A stretch of DNA of 64,000 nucleotides from contig NZ_JADOTY010000001.1 of the NCBI RefSeq assembly GCF_015751785.1, forward strand, positions 3,968,001 through 4,032,000, read 5' to 3'. The stretch is from Micromonospora vinacea. GTDB lineage: Bacteria; Actinomycetota; Actinomycetes; Mycobacteriales; Micromonosporaceae. Of this stretch, positions 46,308 through 53,553 are shown piece after piece. A program made the translations under genes and the position numbers. How positions within the stretch are numbered: the first letter of the stretch is position 1; each line of letters starts with the position of its first letter. The notes under the pieces were generated by a model. That model was not told the origin of the DNA and ran no database searches. It saw only the letters and a program-made list of their open reading frames with translations.

Positions 46308-46967
46308 ATGCTCGGGCCGGTGACGACCGGCCGCCCGCCCAGAGCCCGTTCCCACCGCCGCCCTCGAAGCCGAGCCATCCGCGTCCTCCTCGCGCTCGTC
46401 GCGCTGGCGGCCGTCCTGGGCATCGCGGTGGTCGCGGTGCCGATGCTGCGACCGGCCGGGCCCCGCCCGCTCTTCCAGATGCCGGTGACCTGCGGCGAGA
46501 CGTGGCAGCTCAGCACCTACCCCGGTCACGACGACTACGACGTCGACTTCTTCCCGGTCGAGGGCGAGACGTGGGGACGTCCGGTGCTCGCGTCGTACGC
46601 CGGGACGGTCACCGTGGCGGGCATCAACGGTTCGTTGGGCGGCCGGACCCCGGAGGACCCGGACGGCCCACGCGGGCGCGGCGGCGGTTACTGGGTGAAG
46701 ATCGACCATGGCGGCAAGTGGGAGACGCAGTACCTGCACATGCTTGAACCGCCACTGGTCACCGTCGGTCAGAAGGTCGCCCAGGGTGACCAGATCGGGC
46801 GGCTCGGCAGCACCGGCAACTCCGGCGCACCGCACCTGCACTACGAGCAGCGCCGCGGCTGGGAGAAGGTCGAGACCCACTTCGACGGCGTCCCGTCGGG
46901 CATCACCACCGACGAGCGCGAACAGATCCTCCGGCGGGTGAGCAACAACTGCCCGACCGTCTCCTGA
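46308..46967 (+). CDS. M23-family metallopeptidase (LytM-type), membrane-anchored
   Basis: 219 residues from ATG 46308; starts at 46254 or 46320 are also possible and no strong Shine-Dalgarno sequence decides. One N-terminal membrane segment (about 22-45, VLLALVALAAVLGIAVV). The peptidase domain has HDDYDVDFFP as the first zinc motif (normally HxGxD) and PHLHYEQ as the second, with VGQKVAQGDQIGRLGSTGNS between, so metal ligands seem present. Expected to cut peptidoglycan cross-links outside the membrane. Divergent from the PEP-utilising enzyme operon. Confidence 0.85.
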   Translation: MLGPVTTGRPPRARSHRRPRSRAIRVLLALVALAAVLGIAVVAVPMLRPAGPRPLFQMPVTCGETWQLSTYPGHDDYDVDFFPVEGETWGRPVLASYAGTVTVAGINGSLGGRTPEDPDGPRGRGGGYWVKIDHGGKWETQYLHMLEPPLVTVGQKVAQGDQIGRLGSTGNSGAPHLHYEQRRGWEKVETHFDGVPSGITTDEREQILRRVSNNCPTVS

Positions 46968-47040
46968 GGAACGCAGTTTGCCCGGCGAGGCTCGGGGGCA
47001 CTGATTCGGGAGACAGCGCAGACGCAGGGAGGAGCCAGCC

Positions 47041-47271
47041 ATGGTCAAGGGTGACGTCGACACGTACCACGAGGACGGGCAGTGGAAGAACAAGCCGGAG
47101 GGCCAGGAGCGGGCCAGCAGCACGCATGACGTGAAGGCCGACGCGCAGGCCCAGGGCCGCGAGATGGCGGCCGACCGCGGCGTCGAACACGTGATCAAGA
47201 AGCAGGACGGCACGATCGGGGAGAAGAACACCTACCCCCGCAGCCGTGACCCCCGGGACATCGAGGGCTGA
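47041..47271 (+). CDS. Small DUF2188 protein
   Basis: 76 residues, hydrophilic. DVDTYHEDGQWKNKPEG, ASSTHDVKADAQAQGREMA and HVIKKQDGTIGEKNTYP match the DUF2188 pattern (WxV...ASxxHDTKxEAxxxGR...DGxIxEKNTY). GGGAGGAG precedes the ATG at 47041. DUF2188 proteins are common, small and of unknown function. A strong hairpin follows. Confidence 0.88.
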   Translation: MVKGDVDTYHEDGQWKNKPEGQERASSTHDVKADAQAQGREMAADRGVEHVIKKQDGTIGEKNTYPRSRDPRDIEG

Positions 47272-47287
47272 CAGGTTCCAGTCTCAG

Positions 47288-47326
47288 CGGACCGGCCTCC
47301 TCGGCGCGATCGAGGGGGTCGGTCCG
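47288..47326 (+). terminator. Terminator after DUF2188 gene
   Basis: CGGACCGGCCTCCTCG pairs with CGAGGGGGTCGGTCCG (two wobbles), followed by GTTTTCG. Confidence 0.75.
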
Positions 47327-47340
47327 GTTTCGTGTGGTCC

Positions 47341-47356
47341 GAAGTCGGACGACTTC
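47341..47356. promoter_or_regulatory. 16-bp palindrome upstream of surface-protein gene
   Basis: GAAGTCG-GA-CGACTTC, perfect 7-bp arms, 76 bp before the start of the 1002-residue secreted protein. A possible operator; no regulator can be assigned. Confidence 0.4.
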
Positions 47357-47431
47357 GTTGCAGTGTGAGCGATATAGGTGATTTGGGGGATATAGTCCGG
47401 ATCGAGACTGGAGTGAAAGCTGGGAGTGGGC

Positions 47432-50400
47432 ATGCCGTTTCGGGGCTGGCGTCGGTCGAGCACCAGCGCAGCGCTGGCCGTAGCCGTGACCGTGGCAGCT
47501 CTCGTGGTCGCGCCACTCCCGGCGTCGGCGGCCGGCTCCGTCCTGTTCGACCAGCCCTTTCACAACAACACCGCGAACGGCATCGGCGCGGTGTCGCTGC
47601 CAGGCGTGCCCGGTGCCGGGGCTACCAACGCCGCCTGCCTGAGCGCGGCTGGCAACTCCACCACCGGCCCGCTGCTGAGTTGCACCACCTCCACCGATCC
47701 GCAGGGTGCGGGCAAGCTGCGCCTCACCCCGGCCGTCGCGAACCGGCAGGGCGGCGTGTTCGGTGCGGTGAGCGTGCCCACCTCGCAGGGCCTGCATCTG
47801 ACCTTCAACACCTACCAGTACGGCGGCATCAGCCCCGGAGCGGACGGCCTGGCGTTCGCGCTGGCCGCCGTCGACCCCGCCAACCCGCGGTCCCCGTCGG
47901 TGATCGGCCAGTCGGGCGGATCGCTGGGCTACTCGGCGGCGTTCAACGGCGGCTCGGTGGGACTGTCCAATGGTTACCTGGGCATCGGCCTGGACGTCTT
48001 CGGCAACTTCAGCAACAGCCTCTACCAGGGCACCGGTTGCACGAATCCGCCCTACATCTCGACCACCAACACGCGGGTCCCCGGCCAGGTGGTGGTCCGT
48101 GGGCCGGGCCGCAACGGGGTCGGCTACTGCGCGATCAACAGCACCGCCACCAGTACGTCGTCGCCCGCGCTGCCGTTGCGGGCCACCACCCGTGCCGCGT
48201 CCGTGGTGCCGGTGGAAGTCGTCATCAACACCACCTCGTCCCCATTCAGCACCGACACCGGCATCACCACCCCGGCAGGTCAGTACCGGGTCAGGTTCAC
48301 CCCGGTCGGCGGGGCGGCACGCACGTTGGCGGGCGCGCTCCCGGTGGTGTCGCCGAGCCTGTACCCGTCACCGACCTGGTTGAACGCCAACGGCTACCCA
48401 CGGCAACTCGCGTTCGGCTGGGTGGGCTCGACCGGCTCGGTCACCGACTTCCACGAGATCGACAACGCCCGCGCGGTCAGCTTCAACCCGGTGCCGGACC
48501 TGAACGTGTCGCAGACCAGCGCGGTCGGGGCCAACCCGCAACCCGGTGACCCGGTCACCTACTCGATCACCGCCGGGGTCGATGCCGGCGCCACCGAGAC
48601 GTCACCGATCTCGGTCACCCAGACCGTGCCCACCGGTGTCGTGCCCCGCGGCGCGTTCGGCTCCGGCTGGGTCTGCGCCGCACCATCCGGACAGACCATC
48701 ACCTGCACCAACAGCAACGGCCCGTTCGCCGGAGGAACGTCCCTGCCGCCCATCACGGTCGTGGCGACCGTCACCGGCACCGCTGTGACGCCGGCGCTGA
48801 TCCAGACCGCGACGGTGGCGACCTCGTCGTCGATCGACGCGAACCCGGGTTACACCAGCTTCACCACGCCCGTCGCGCCGGCCACCGCACCGAGCGGCGT
48901 CACCGTCACGCCGGCGGAGAGCTCGACCTCCGGGGGCATCGCGGTCACCGTCGGCGGCAGCAATCTCACCGGCGCGACCGCGATCACCATCGGTACGGCC
49001 GCCGAGCAGCAGGCCGGCACCTCGGTGGTGCTGTTGCCGTGCAGCTCCGGCCCGGCGGCCGGCTGCTTCACAGTGAACCCGAACGGCACGCTCGGCATCT
49101 CGGCCATGCCCGCCCGGTCCAGCCCGGCGACGGTCACGGTCAGCGTCGTCACCCGAGGCTCCGCGGGATCGGCGAACTACGTCTACGCGTCCGCGCCGGG
49201 CACCCCGGCCACACCGACCGCGACCGCGGGCGTCACCAGCGCCACCGTGACCTGGACCGCGCCGGCGAACAACGGCAGCCCGATCACCGGCTACCTGATC
49301 ACCCCGATCCGGGACGGCGTCACCCAACCGACAGTCACCTTCGACGCCTCCACCACCAGCCGCACCCTGACCGGGCTGACCGCGGGCTCGTCGTACGCCT
49401 TCCGGGTGGCGGCGGTGAACGCCTACGGCACCGGCGCGGCCAGCCCACCCTCGGCGGCGGTGGTCCCGTACACAGTGCCGGGGGCGCCGACGAACGCCTC
49501 AGCCACCGCGGGGACCAACGCCGCCACGGTGAGCTGGACGGCCCCGGCCAACGGGGGGTCGCCGATCACCGGTTACACAGTGACGCCCTACCTCGGTGCC
49601 ACGGCGCAGACCCCTCAGGTCTTCAGCGGGACCGCCACGACCCAGATCGTCACCGGGCTGACGGCCGGCGCGACGTACACCTTCCGGGTGGCCGCGACGA
49701 ACGCCGGCGGGACCGGCCCACAGTCGGCCCCCTCCGCGTCGGTGACGGTCAACGCGTCGCCGACGCTGACCTTCCCACCGCCCCCGCCCGGCAAGGCGTA
49801 CGACCCGTACCAGTACCAGCTGACGGTGACCGGCGGCACGGGCCCGTTCACCTGGTCGGTCAGCGCCGGGAGCCTGCCCGCCGGGCTGACCCTCGACCCG
49901 GTGACCGGACTGCTCTCCGGCACGCCCACAGTGTCCGGGACGTTCCCGTTCACCGTCCGGGTGACCGACTCGTTCGACCAGTCCGCGACCCGACCGGTCG
50001 ACCTGGTCATCACCCCGCTCGGTGGGCTCTCCATCAGCGTTCCGGCGATCTCGGCGCTCGGCACCGTCACCTCGGGCACGACCGGCGTCTCGGGCCAACT
50101 CGGACCGGTGACCGTCACCGACGACCGCGGGCCGTTCTCCGGTAACTGGGTCAGCATCGTCACCAGCACCAACTTCACCACGGGCTCCGGCTCGGGTGGC
50201 GAGACCATCCCCAACAGCAACATCACGTACGCCTCCGGGCCCGCCCTGGGCAGCACCGGGGTCGGATCCTTCGTCCCGCAGCCCGGAGCGGTGCTGAGCA
50301 CCCCGCGTACGGCCGCCGGGTGGTCCGGCCAGACGGGAGGCCCGAACTCCGCCACCTGGAACCCGACCCTGTTGGTGACCATTCCGTCCGGGGTGGTGGT

Positions 50401-50440
50401 CGGCGACTACGTGGCGGTCGTGACGCACTCCGCCATCTAG
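47432..50440 (+). CDS. Secreted multidomain surface protein: lectin, DUF11, IPT, FnIII, WxL-like module
   Basis: 1002 residues; signal peptide ends at ASAA, about residue 34. Domains in order: L-type lectin-like (about 38-345; LTFNTYQYGGISPGADGLAFAL, here split LTFNTYQYGG and ISPGADGLAFAL), DUF11-like repeat (350-480), IPT/TIG-like domain (485-590), two FnIII domains (590-680 and 685-775, each with TWTAPAN/SWTAPAN), a putative-Ig (He_PIG) domain (780-860), and a C-terminal about 140-residue module with VSGQLGPVTVTDDRGPFSGNW...TWNPTLLVTIP that resembles the small protein at 51617. ATG 47432 lies 5 bp after GGGAG; a GTG six bases earlier is less well placed. Probably a carbohydrate-binding surface protein. 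Confidence 0.85.
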   Translation: MPFRGWRRSSTSAALAVAVTVAALVVAPLPASAAGSVLFDQPFHNNTANGIGAVSLPGVPGAGATNAACLSAAGNSTTGPLLSCTTSTDPQGAGKLRLTPAVANRQGGVFGAVSVPTSQGLHLTFNTYQYGGISPGADGLAFALAAVDPANPRSPSVIGQSGGSLGYSAAFNGGSVGLSNGYLGIGLDVFGNFSNSLYQGTGCTNPPYISTTNTRVPGQVVVRGPGRNGVGYCAINSTATSTSSPALPLRATTRAASVVPVEVVINTTSSPFSTDTGITTPAGQYRVRFTPVGGAARTLAGALPVVSPSLYPSPTWLNANGYPRQLAFGWVGSTGSVTDFHEIDNARAVSFNPVPDLNVSQTSAVGANPQPGDPVTYSITAGVDAGATETSPISVTQTVPTGVVPRGAFGSGWVCAAPSGQTITCTNSNGPFAGGTSLPPITVVATVTGTAVTPALIQTATVATSSSIDANPGYTSFTTPVAPATAPSGVTVTPAESSTSGGIAVTVGGSNLTGATAITIGTAAEQQAGTSVVLLPCSSGPAAGCFTVNPNGTLGISAMPARSSPATVTVSVVTRGSAGSANYVYASAPGTPATPTATAGVTSATVTWTAPANNGSPITGYLITPIRDGVTQPTVTFDASTTSRTLTGLTAGSSYAFRVAAVNAYGTGAASPPSAAVVPYTVPGAPTNASATAGTNAATVSWTAPANGGSPITGYTVTPYLGATAQTPQVFSGTATTQIVTGLTAGATYTFRVAATNAGGTGPQSAPSASVTVNASPTLTFPPPPPGKAYDPYQYQLTVTGGTGPFTWSVSAGSLPAGLTLDPVTGLLSGTPTVSGTFPFTVRVTDSFDQSATRPVDLVITPLGGLSISVPAISALGTVTSGTTGVSGQLGPVTVTDDRGPFSGNWVSIVTSTNFTTGSGSGGETIPNSNITYASGPALGSTGVGSFVPQPGAVLSTPRTAAGWSGQTGGPNSATWNPTLLVTIPSGVVVGDYVAVVTHSAI

Positions 50441-50476
50441 ACCCCGCCCCACACTCCTCGCCCGCCGCCCCGCCTC

Positions 50477-50552
50477 GTCGATCATGGAGTTGTGGTGGGG
50501 GACAAATTATTCTGGTTGTGCCCAAGTCGGCCACCACAAGTCCATGATCGAC
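50477..50552. repeat. Long inverted repeat between convergent surface-protein genes
   Basis: Arms of 22 bp (50477-50498 and 50531-50552; 21 of 22 pair; outer bases GTCGATCATGGA) flank a 32-bp AT-richer centre with ACAAATTATTCTGG. It lies between the convergent surface genes. It may end transcription on both sides, but the long arms without a GC-rich loop look more like a dispersed intergenic repeat. Confidence 0.7.
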
Positions 50553-50616
50553 TCGGCCAGACGGTGCTGCCCGGCCGTTCCCTTCGGAACGGCCGGGCAG
50601 TCTCTGTTCGGGACCG

Positions 50617-51600
50617 TCAGGCCAACTGGGTCCGTTGCCGGCGGACGAGACACCAGCCACCGAGGGTGACCAGCACCAGCAGCGCGATGCCGCCCATCGT
50701 GTACACCAGCCAACTCGGCCCGCCGGACGTCGCGACCGTCATCGGCGCCGCGACGGGCAGGACGATCTTCCCGGTCGCGGTGCGTTCCACGGTGCCGCTG
50801 GCGAGCTTCACGTGCACGTCCCAGGCCCCGGCGGGCAGGGCCTGGTTGACCTCGATCCGAACCTGACCGCTCTGGCCGGGCAGGATCGTCACGCCGTTCG
50901 TCACCTTGAACGGGCCGGCCTGGACCGCCGCCTTGGTCAGCGACAGGGTGCCGGTCATGTCCAGTGCGCGTTCGCCGGTATTGGTGACCTTCGCGGTGAC
51001 CACGGGGAACTCGCCGGTGCCGGGCTCCGCGGCCAGCCCTTCGATCCGGAAGTCCGTGGGCGGCTCACCACCCGGGCCGACGTCGAGGTAGACCCGGATG
51101 CCCACCCGGTGGATCTGGGTGACGTTGCCGGTGCGCCCTGTCGCGCTGGTGACCTGCGCCCAGATCGCGGCGTACCGTTCGCCCTTCGACGCCTTCCTCG
51201 GCACGGCGACCTCGACCTCGACAGGTCGTCGCTCGCCCGGGTCCAGCTCCATCGTGGCGGTCTTCAGCCGGATCCACCCGCTCAGTTCGTTGCCCGTACG
51301 CCCGTCGGGCACTGTGAAGGCGTTGTTCTCGACCGACGCGGCACCGGAATAGAACTCGATCTTCTGCGTCTCGGCGGAGGTGTTCTGCACCTCGACCCGG
51401 CGGTTGATCGTCGTCCCGGGCTTCAGGTGGTCCACGATGTAGACCTGGGCGCGGGGGTCCTGCACCCGGCTGGCCGGGATGTCCAGCATCCGGATGCTGA
51501 TCGCGGCTTCCTCGGCCGGTTCCTGTCGCTGCTCCCGCACGGCAACGGCTGGTGCCGCCGAAACCCCGAGCGCCACGAGGGCGACCGAGGACAGCAGCAC
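50617..51600 (-). CDS. DUF916/WxL-interacting-like membrane-anchored surface protein
   Basis: 327 residues. Signal peptide (VALVALGVSAAPAVAV) then a first beta domain with ISIRMLDIPASRVQDPRA, a second with NTSAETQKIEFYSGAA, DPGERRPVEVEV and RYAAIWAQVT, a third with VTAKVTNTGERALDMTGTL, and one C-terminal membrane helix (WLVYTMGGIALLVLVTLGGW) followed by RRQRTQ. This order (DUF916, DUF3324-like, TM, basic tail) is that of proteins encoded beside WxL proteins in Firmicutes. The GTG start at 51600 is 16 bp beyond the stop of the small WxL-like gene; no Shine-Dalgarno sequence, so coupling is likely. Confidence 0.8.
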   Translation of the reverse strand: MLLSSVALVALGVSAAPAVAVREQRQEPAEEAAISIRMLDIPASRVQDPRAQVYIVDHLKPGTTINRRVEVQNTSAETQKIEFYSGAASVENNAFTVPDGRTGNELSGWIRLKTATMELDPGERRPVEVEVAVPRKASKGERYAAIWAQVTSATGRTGNVTQIHRVGIRVYLDVGPGGEPPTDFRIEGLAAEPGTGEFPVVTAKVTNTGERALDMTGTLSLTKAAVQAGPFKVTNGVTILPGQSGQVRIEVNQALPAGAWDVHVKLASGTVERTATGKIVLPVAAPMTVATSGGPSWLVYTMGGIALLVLVTLGGWCLVRRQRTQLA

Positions 51601-51616
51601 CAGCCGGCCGAGCGGC

Positions 51617-52162
51617 TCAGAACACCGAATGTGTCACCGTCCCCGTGTAGACACCCTGGACGGTGCCGTCGGGCACGTTCACCACCAGGGTCGGGTTCCA
51701 GGTGGCGAAGTTGTTGCCTGTCCCGCCGGTGTGGGTCATCGCCGTCTGGGGGACGTTGATGATCACCTGCTGGGCGGAGGTGGGCTGACCCGGCGTGAAG
51801 GTGCCGCCACCCGCGGTCGCCGTCGCGGGACCCGACCAGTACAGGATGTTGATGTTCGGGATCGTCTCCCCGGAGGAGCCGCCGCCGGTGATGAAGTCGG
51901 TGGAGATGACGTTGGCGGTCCAGTTGGGGGTGAGCGACCCGCGCTGGTCCAGCACGGTGACCGGGCCGAGCTGACCGGAGACGGTGGAGCCCTCCACGCC
52001 GTGCCCGATGTTCGCCGTCGCCGGCACCGTGATCGACAGGCCACCGGCGGCGTCCACGGTGAGGGTCACGATCGTGTCGCCCGTCGTGTCCGCGGCGGCC
52101 GGTCCGGCGAGCGCGACGACGGCGGCTACGCCGGCCAAGCCCGCGAGAATCTTTCTACGCAT
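51617..52162 (-). CDS. Small secreted WxL-like domain protein
   Basis: 181 residues; signal peptide ends at AAA, about residue 25. The whole mature protein is one module: LSITVPATANIGHGVEG, SGQLGPVTVLDQRGSLTPNWTANVI, GETIPNINILYWSGP and WNPTLVVNVPDGTVQGVYTGTVTHSVF (quoted in parts: WNPTLVVNVPDG, GVYTGTVTHSV). The two Trp-containing strands, the DxRG motif and the YxGTVTxSV end parallel Firmicutes WxL domains, which bind peptidoglycan. AAAGGAG precedes ATG 52162. Co-transcribed with the DUF916-like gene. Confidence 0.8.
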   Translation of the reverse strand: MRRKILAGLAGVAAVVALAGPAAADTTGDTIVTLTVDAAGGLSITVPATANIGHGVEGSTVSGQLGPVTVLDQRGSLTPNWTANVISTDFITGGGSSGETIPNINILYWSGPATATAGGGTFTPGQPTSAQQVIINVPQTAMTHTGGTGNNFATWNPTLVVNVPDGTVQGVYTGTVTHSVF

Positions 52163-52187
52163 CGAGTCTCCTTTGTCCTAAAGAACC

Positions 52188-52205
52188 CTTAGAAGCACTT
52201 AGAAG
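52188..52205 (-). promoter_or_regulatory. Tandem repeats in AT-rich leader of the WxL-like operon
   Basis: On the plus strand CTTAGAAG occurs at 52188-52195 and 52198-52205 (10-bp step, one helical turn), in a leader visibly poorer in GC than its surroundings, 26-43 bp upstream of ATG 52162. Could be a regulator site or an mRNA element. The rest of the 203-bp gap to the DUF4331 gene holds nothing recognised. Confidence 0.45.
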
Positions 52206-52365
52206 ACTAACTACGCAAAACACTCAGAACGGACGGAATGGTACGAACGTCACCCGGTGGTCGTGCGCGATCCCGGGTGGTCCGGGACCACCGCTCGTGG
52301 TCGTCGCGGAGGCGCGCACGGCAAGGGCTCGGCGCCGTGTTGGCAGCCGAGCCCCGCGAGCAGTT

Positions 52366-53388
52366 TCAGGCCGCGATCACGTACGGGAACGCGGCGGAAC
52401 GGGCGGCCTTCGTGACCTCCGAGGTGAGGCCGGCCGTGGTGCCGGTGTTGAGGACCAGTGAGAACATCACCTCGGGCGCGTTGTCGGCCAGGGTGCGCCC
52501 GTTGCGGACCGCGAAGCCGAAGTTCGCTGCCGTGCCGACCTTGTACGACAGCAGGTCGGGGTAGAGCTGCCGGGTGACACTCCAGCCGTACGCCTGCGGG
52601 TCCGGGGCGGTGCCGTTGGCCTTGACCACCCCGGCGACCGCGTTCGCGATCTCCTCGCCGCCTTCGCTGAGGTCGTTGCTGGGGTGCCGGAAGTTGGCGG
52701 GGTTCGAGAAGTCGGTGTCGTGCGGCCAGAAGATCGGCCACATCATCGGGTGGCCGGCGCGGTTGATCTGACGCCAGCCGCCGGCGTCGGTGGCCAGCAT
52801 GGTGCGACACCACACGCCGATCTCGGTGCCGTCGCGCAGCAGCGGCTCGTCATGGGAGACCTCGAGGACGATCGACTCGACCGTGGTGCCGGCGAAGCTG
52901 TTCTTGGCCTGGTCGACCCGCCACGCCGAGCGGTCCACAGGCGAACCGTTCTTGACCGCGCCGTTGATGGTGGCGAGTTCGTCGAGGTCGACGTAGAAGG
53001 GGTCGGTGATCCGACCGGCCCAGATCCGGACGTTGACGCCGGTGGTCACCTCGCCGGTGCGCCCCTCGGCGATGGGGGTGCCCATCGCGGCGTCGTCGCG
53101 GGCGTCCGCTCCGGTGAGTTCGTACAACTGGAGGGCCTGTCGGGCGTCGCCGTCCGGCTCGCCGAAGGCGAACCGGTAGGCCAGGTCCTCCACCTCGGCG
53201 CCATTGATGTGAATCTTGATCTCGTAGCGCGCCTCGGCGTGGAAGCCGCGCTTGATGTCGGCCTTGGTCACCGAGCTGTTGACGTCCATGACGAAGACCG
53301 TGGCGCGGTCACCGTTGAAGACGTACAGGTCGTCGATGTACAACTGGCCGCCCTGCGCGGCCAGGGGGGTATCGAGGTGGTGCGACAT
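52366..53388 (-). CDS. DUF4331 family protein
   Basis: 340 residues without a signal peptide. Typical DUF4331 features are MSHHLDTPLAAQGGQLYIDDLYVF at the start (quoted parts MSHHLDTPLA and IDDLYVF), FAFGEPDG, VRIWAGRITDPFYVDLDEL, SIVLEVSHDEPL, WCRTML and INRAGHPMM, and VFVMDVN. The family is uncharacterised and widespread in actinobacteria. Many members are secreted; this one lacks an obvious export signal. GGGAGTGAG precedes ATG 53388. Confidence 0.88.
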   Translation of the reverse strand: MSHHLDTPLAAQGGQLYIDDLYVFNGDRATVFVMDVNSSVTKADIKRGFHAEARYEIKIHINGAEVEDLAYRFAFGEPDGDARQALQLYELTGADARDDAAMGTPIAEGRTGEVTTGVNVRIWAGRITDPFYVDLDELATINGAVKNGSPVDRSAWRVDQAKNSFAGTTVESIVLEVSHDEPLLRDGTEIGVWCRTMLATDAGGWRQINRAGHPMMWPIFWPHDTDFSNPANFRHPSNDLSEGGEEIANAVAGVVKANGTAPDPQAYGWSVTRQLYPDLLSYKVGTAANFGFAVRNGRTLADNAPEVMFSLVLNTGTTAGLTSEVTKAARSAAFPYVIAA

Positions 53389-53408
53389 GAGCTCACTCCC
53401 GGAACTGC

Positions 53409-53426
53409 CGGATTTGGACTAATCCG
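53409..53426. promoter_or_regulatory. Inverted repeat upstream of DUF4331 gene
   Basis: CGGATT-N6-AATCCG, perfect 6-bp arms, 20 bp upstream of the DUF4331 start. Size and place suit a dimeric repressor site; no regulator assigned. Confidence 0.4.
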
Positions 53427-53446
53427 AACATAGTGGGCGTGAGCCT

Positions 53447-53493
53447 GGCCTCCCGGCGCATCGAGCCAATCCGGTTCGAGGAGGAGGGAGGCC
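53447..53493 (-). terminator. Hairpin after GH16 gene
   Basis: GGCCTCCC (53447-53454) pairs with GGGAGGCC (53486-53493), with a second inner pairing GAGCC/GGTTC, 61 bp beyond the GH16 stop. Confidence 0.55.
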
Positions 53494-53553
53494 CTCACGG
53501 CGGTGGGCCGCCCGAGTTCTCCTCGGGCGACCCATTCCTTCGTGCCCGTGTGG

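Noticed and set aside
47364..47377. TGTGAGCGATATAG before the large surface-protein gene
   Set aside because: It matches 11 of 14 positions of the arabinose operator but loses the TAACA half, and the gene has no sugar-catabolic link; treated as chance.
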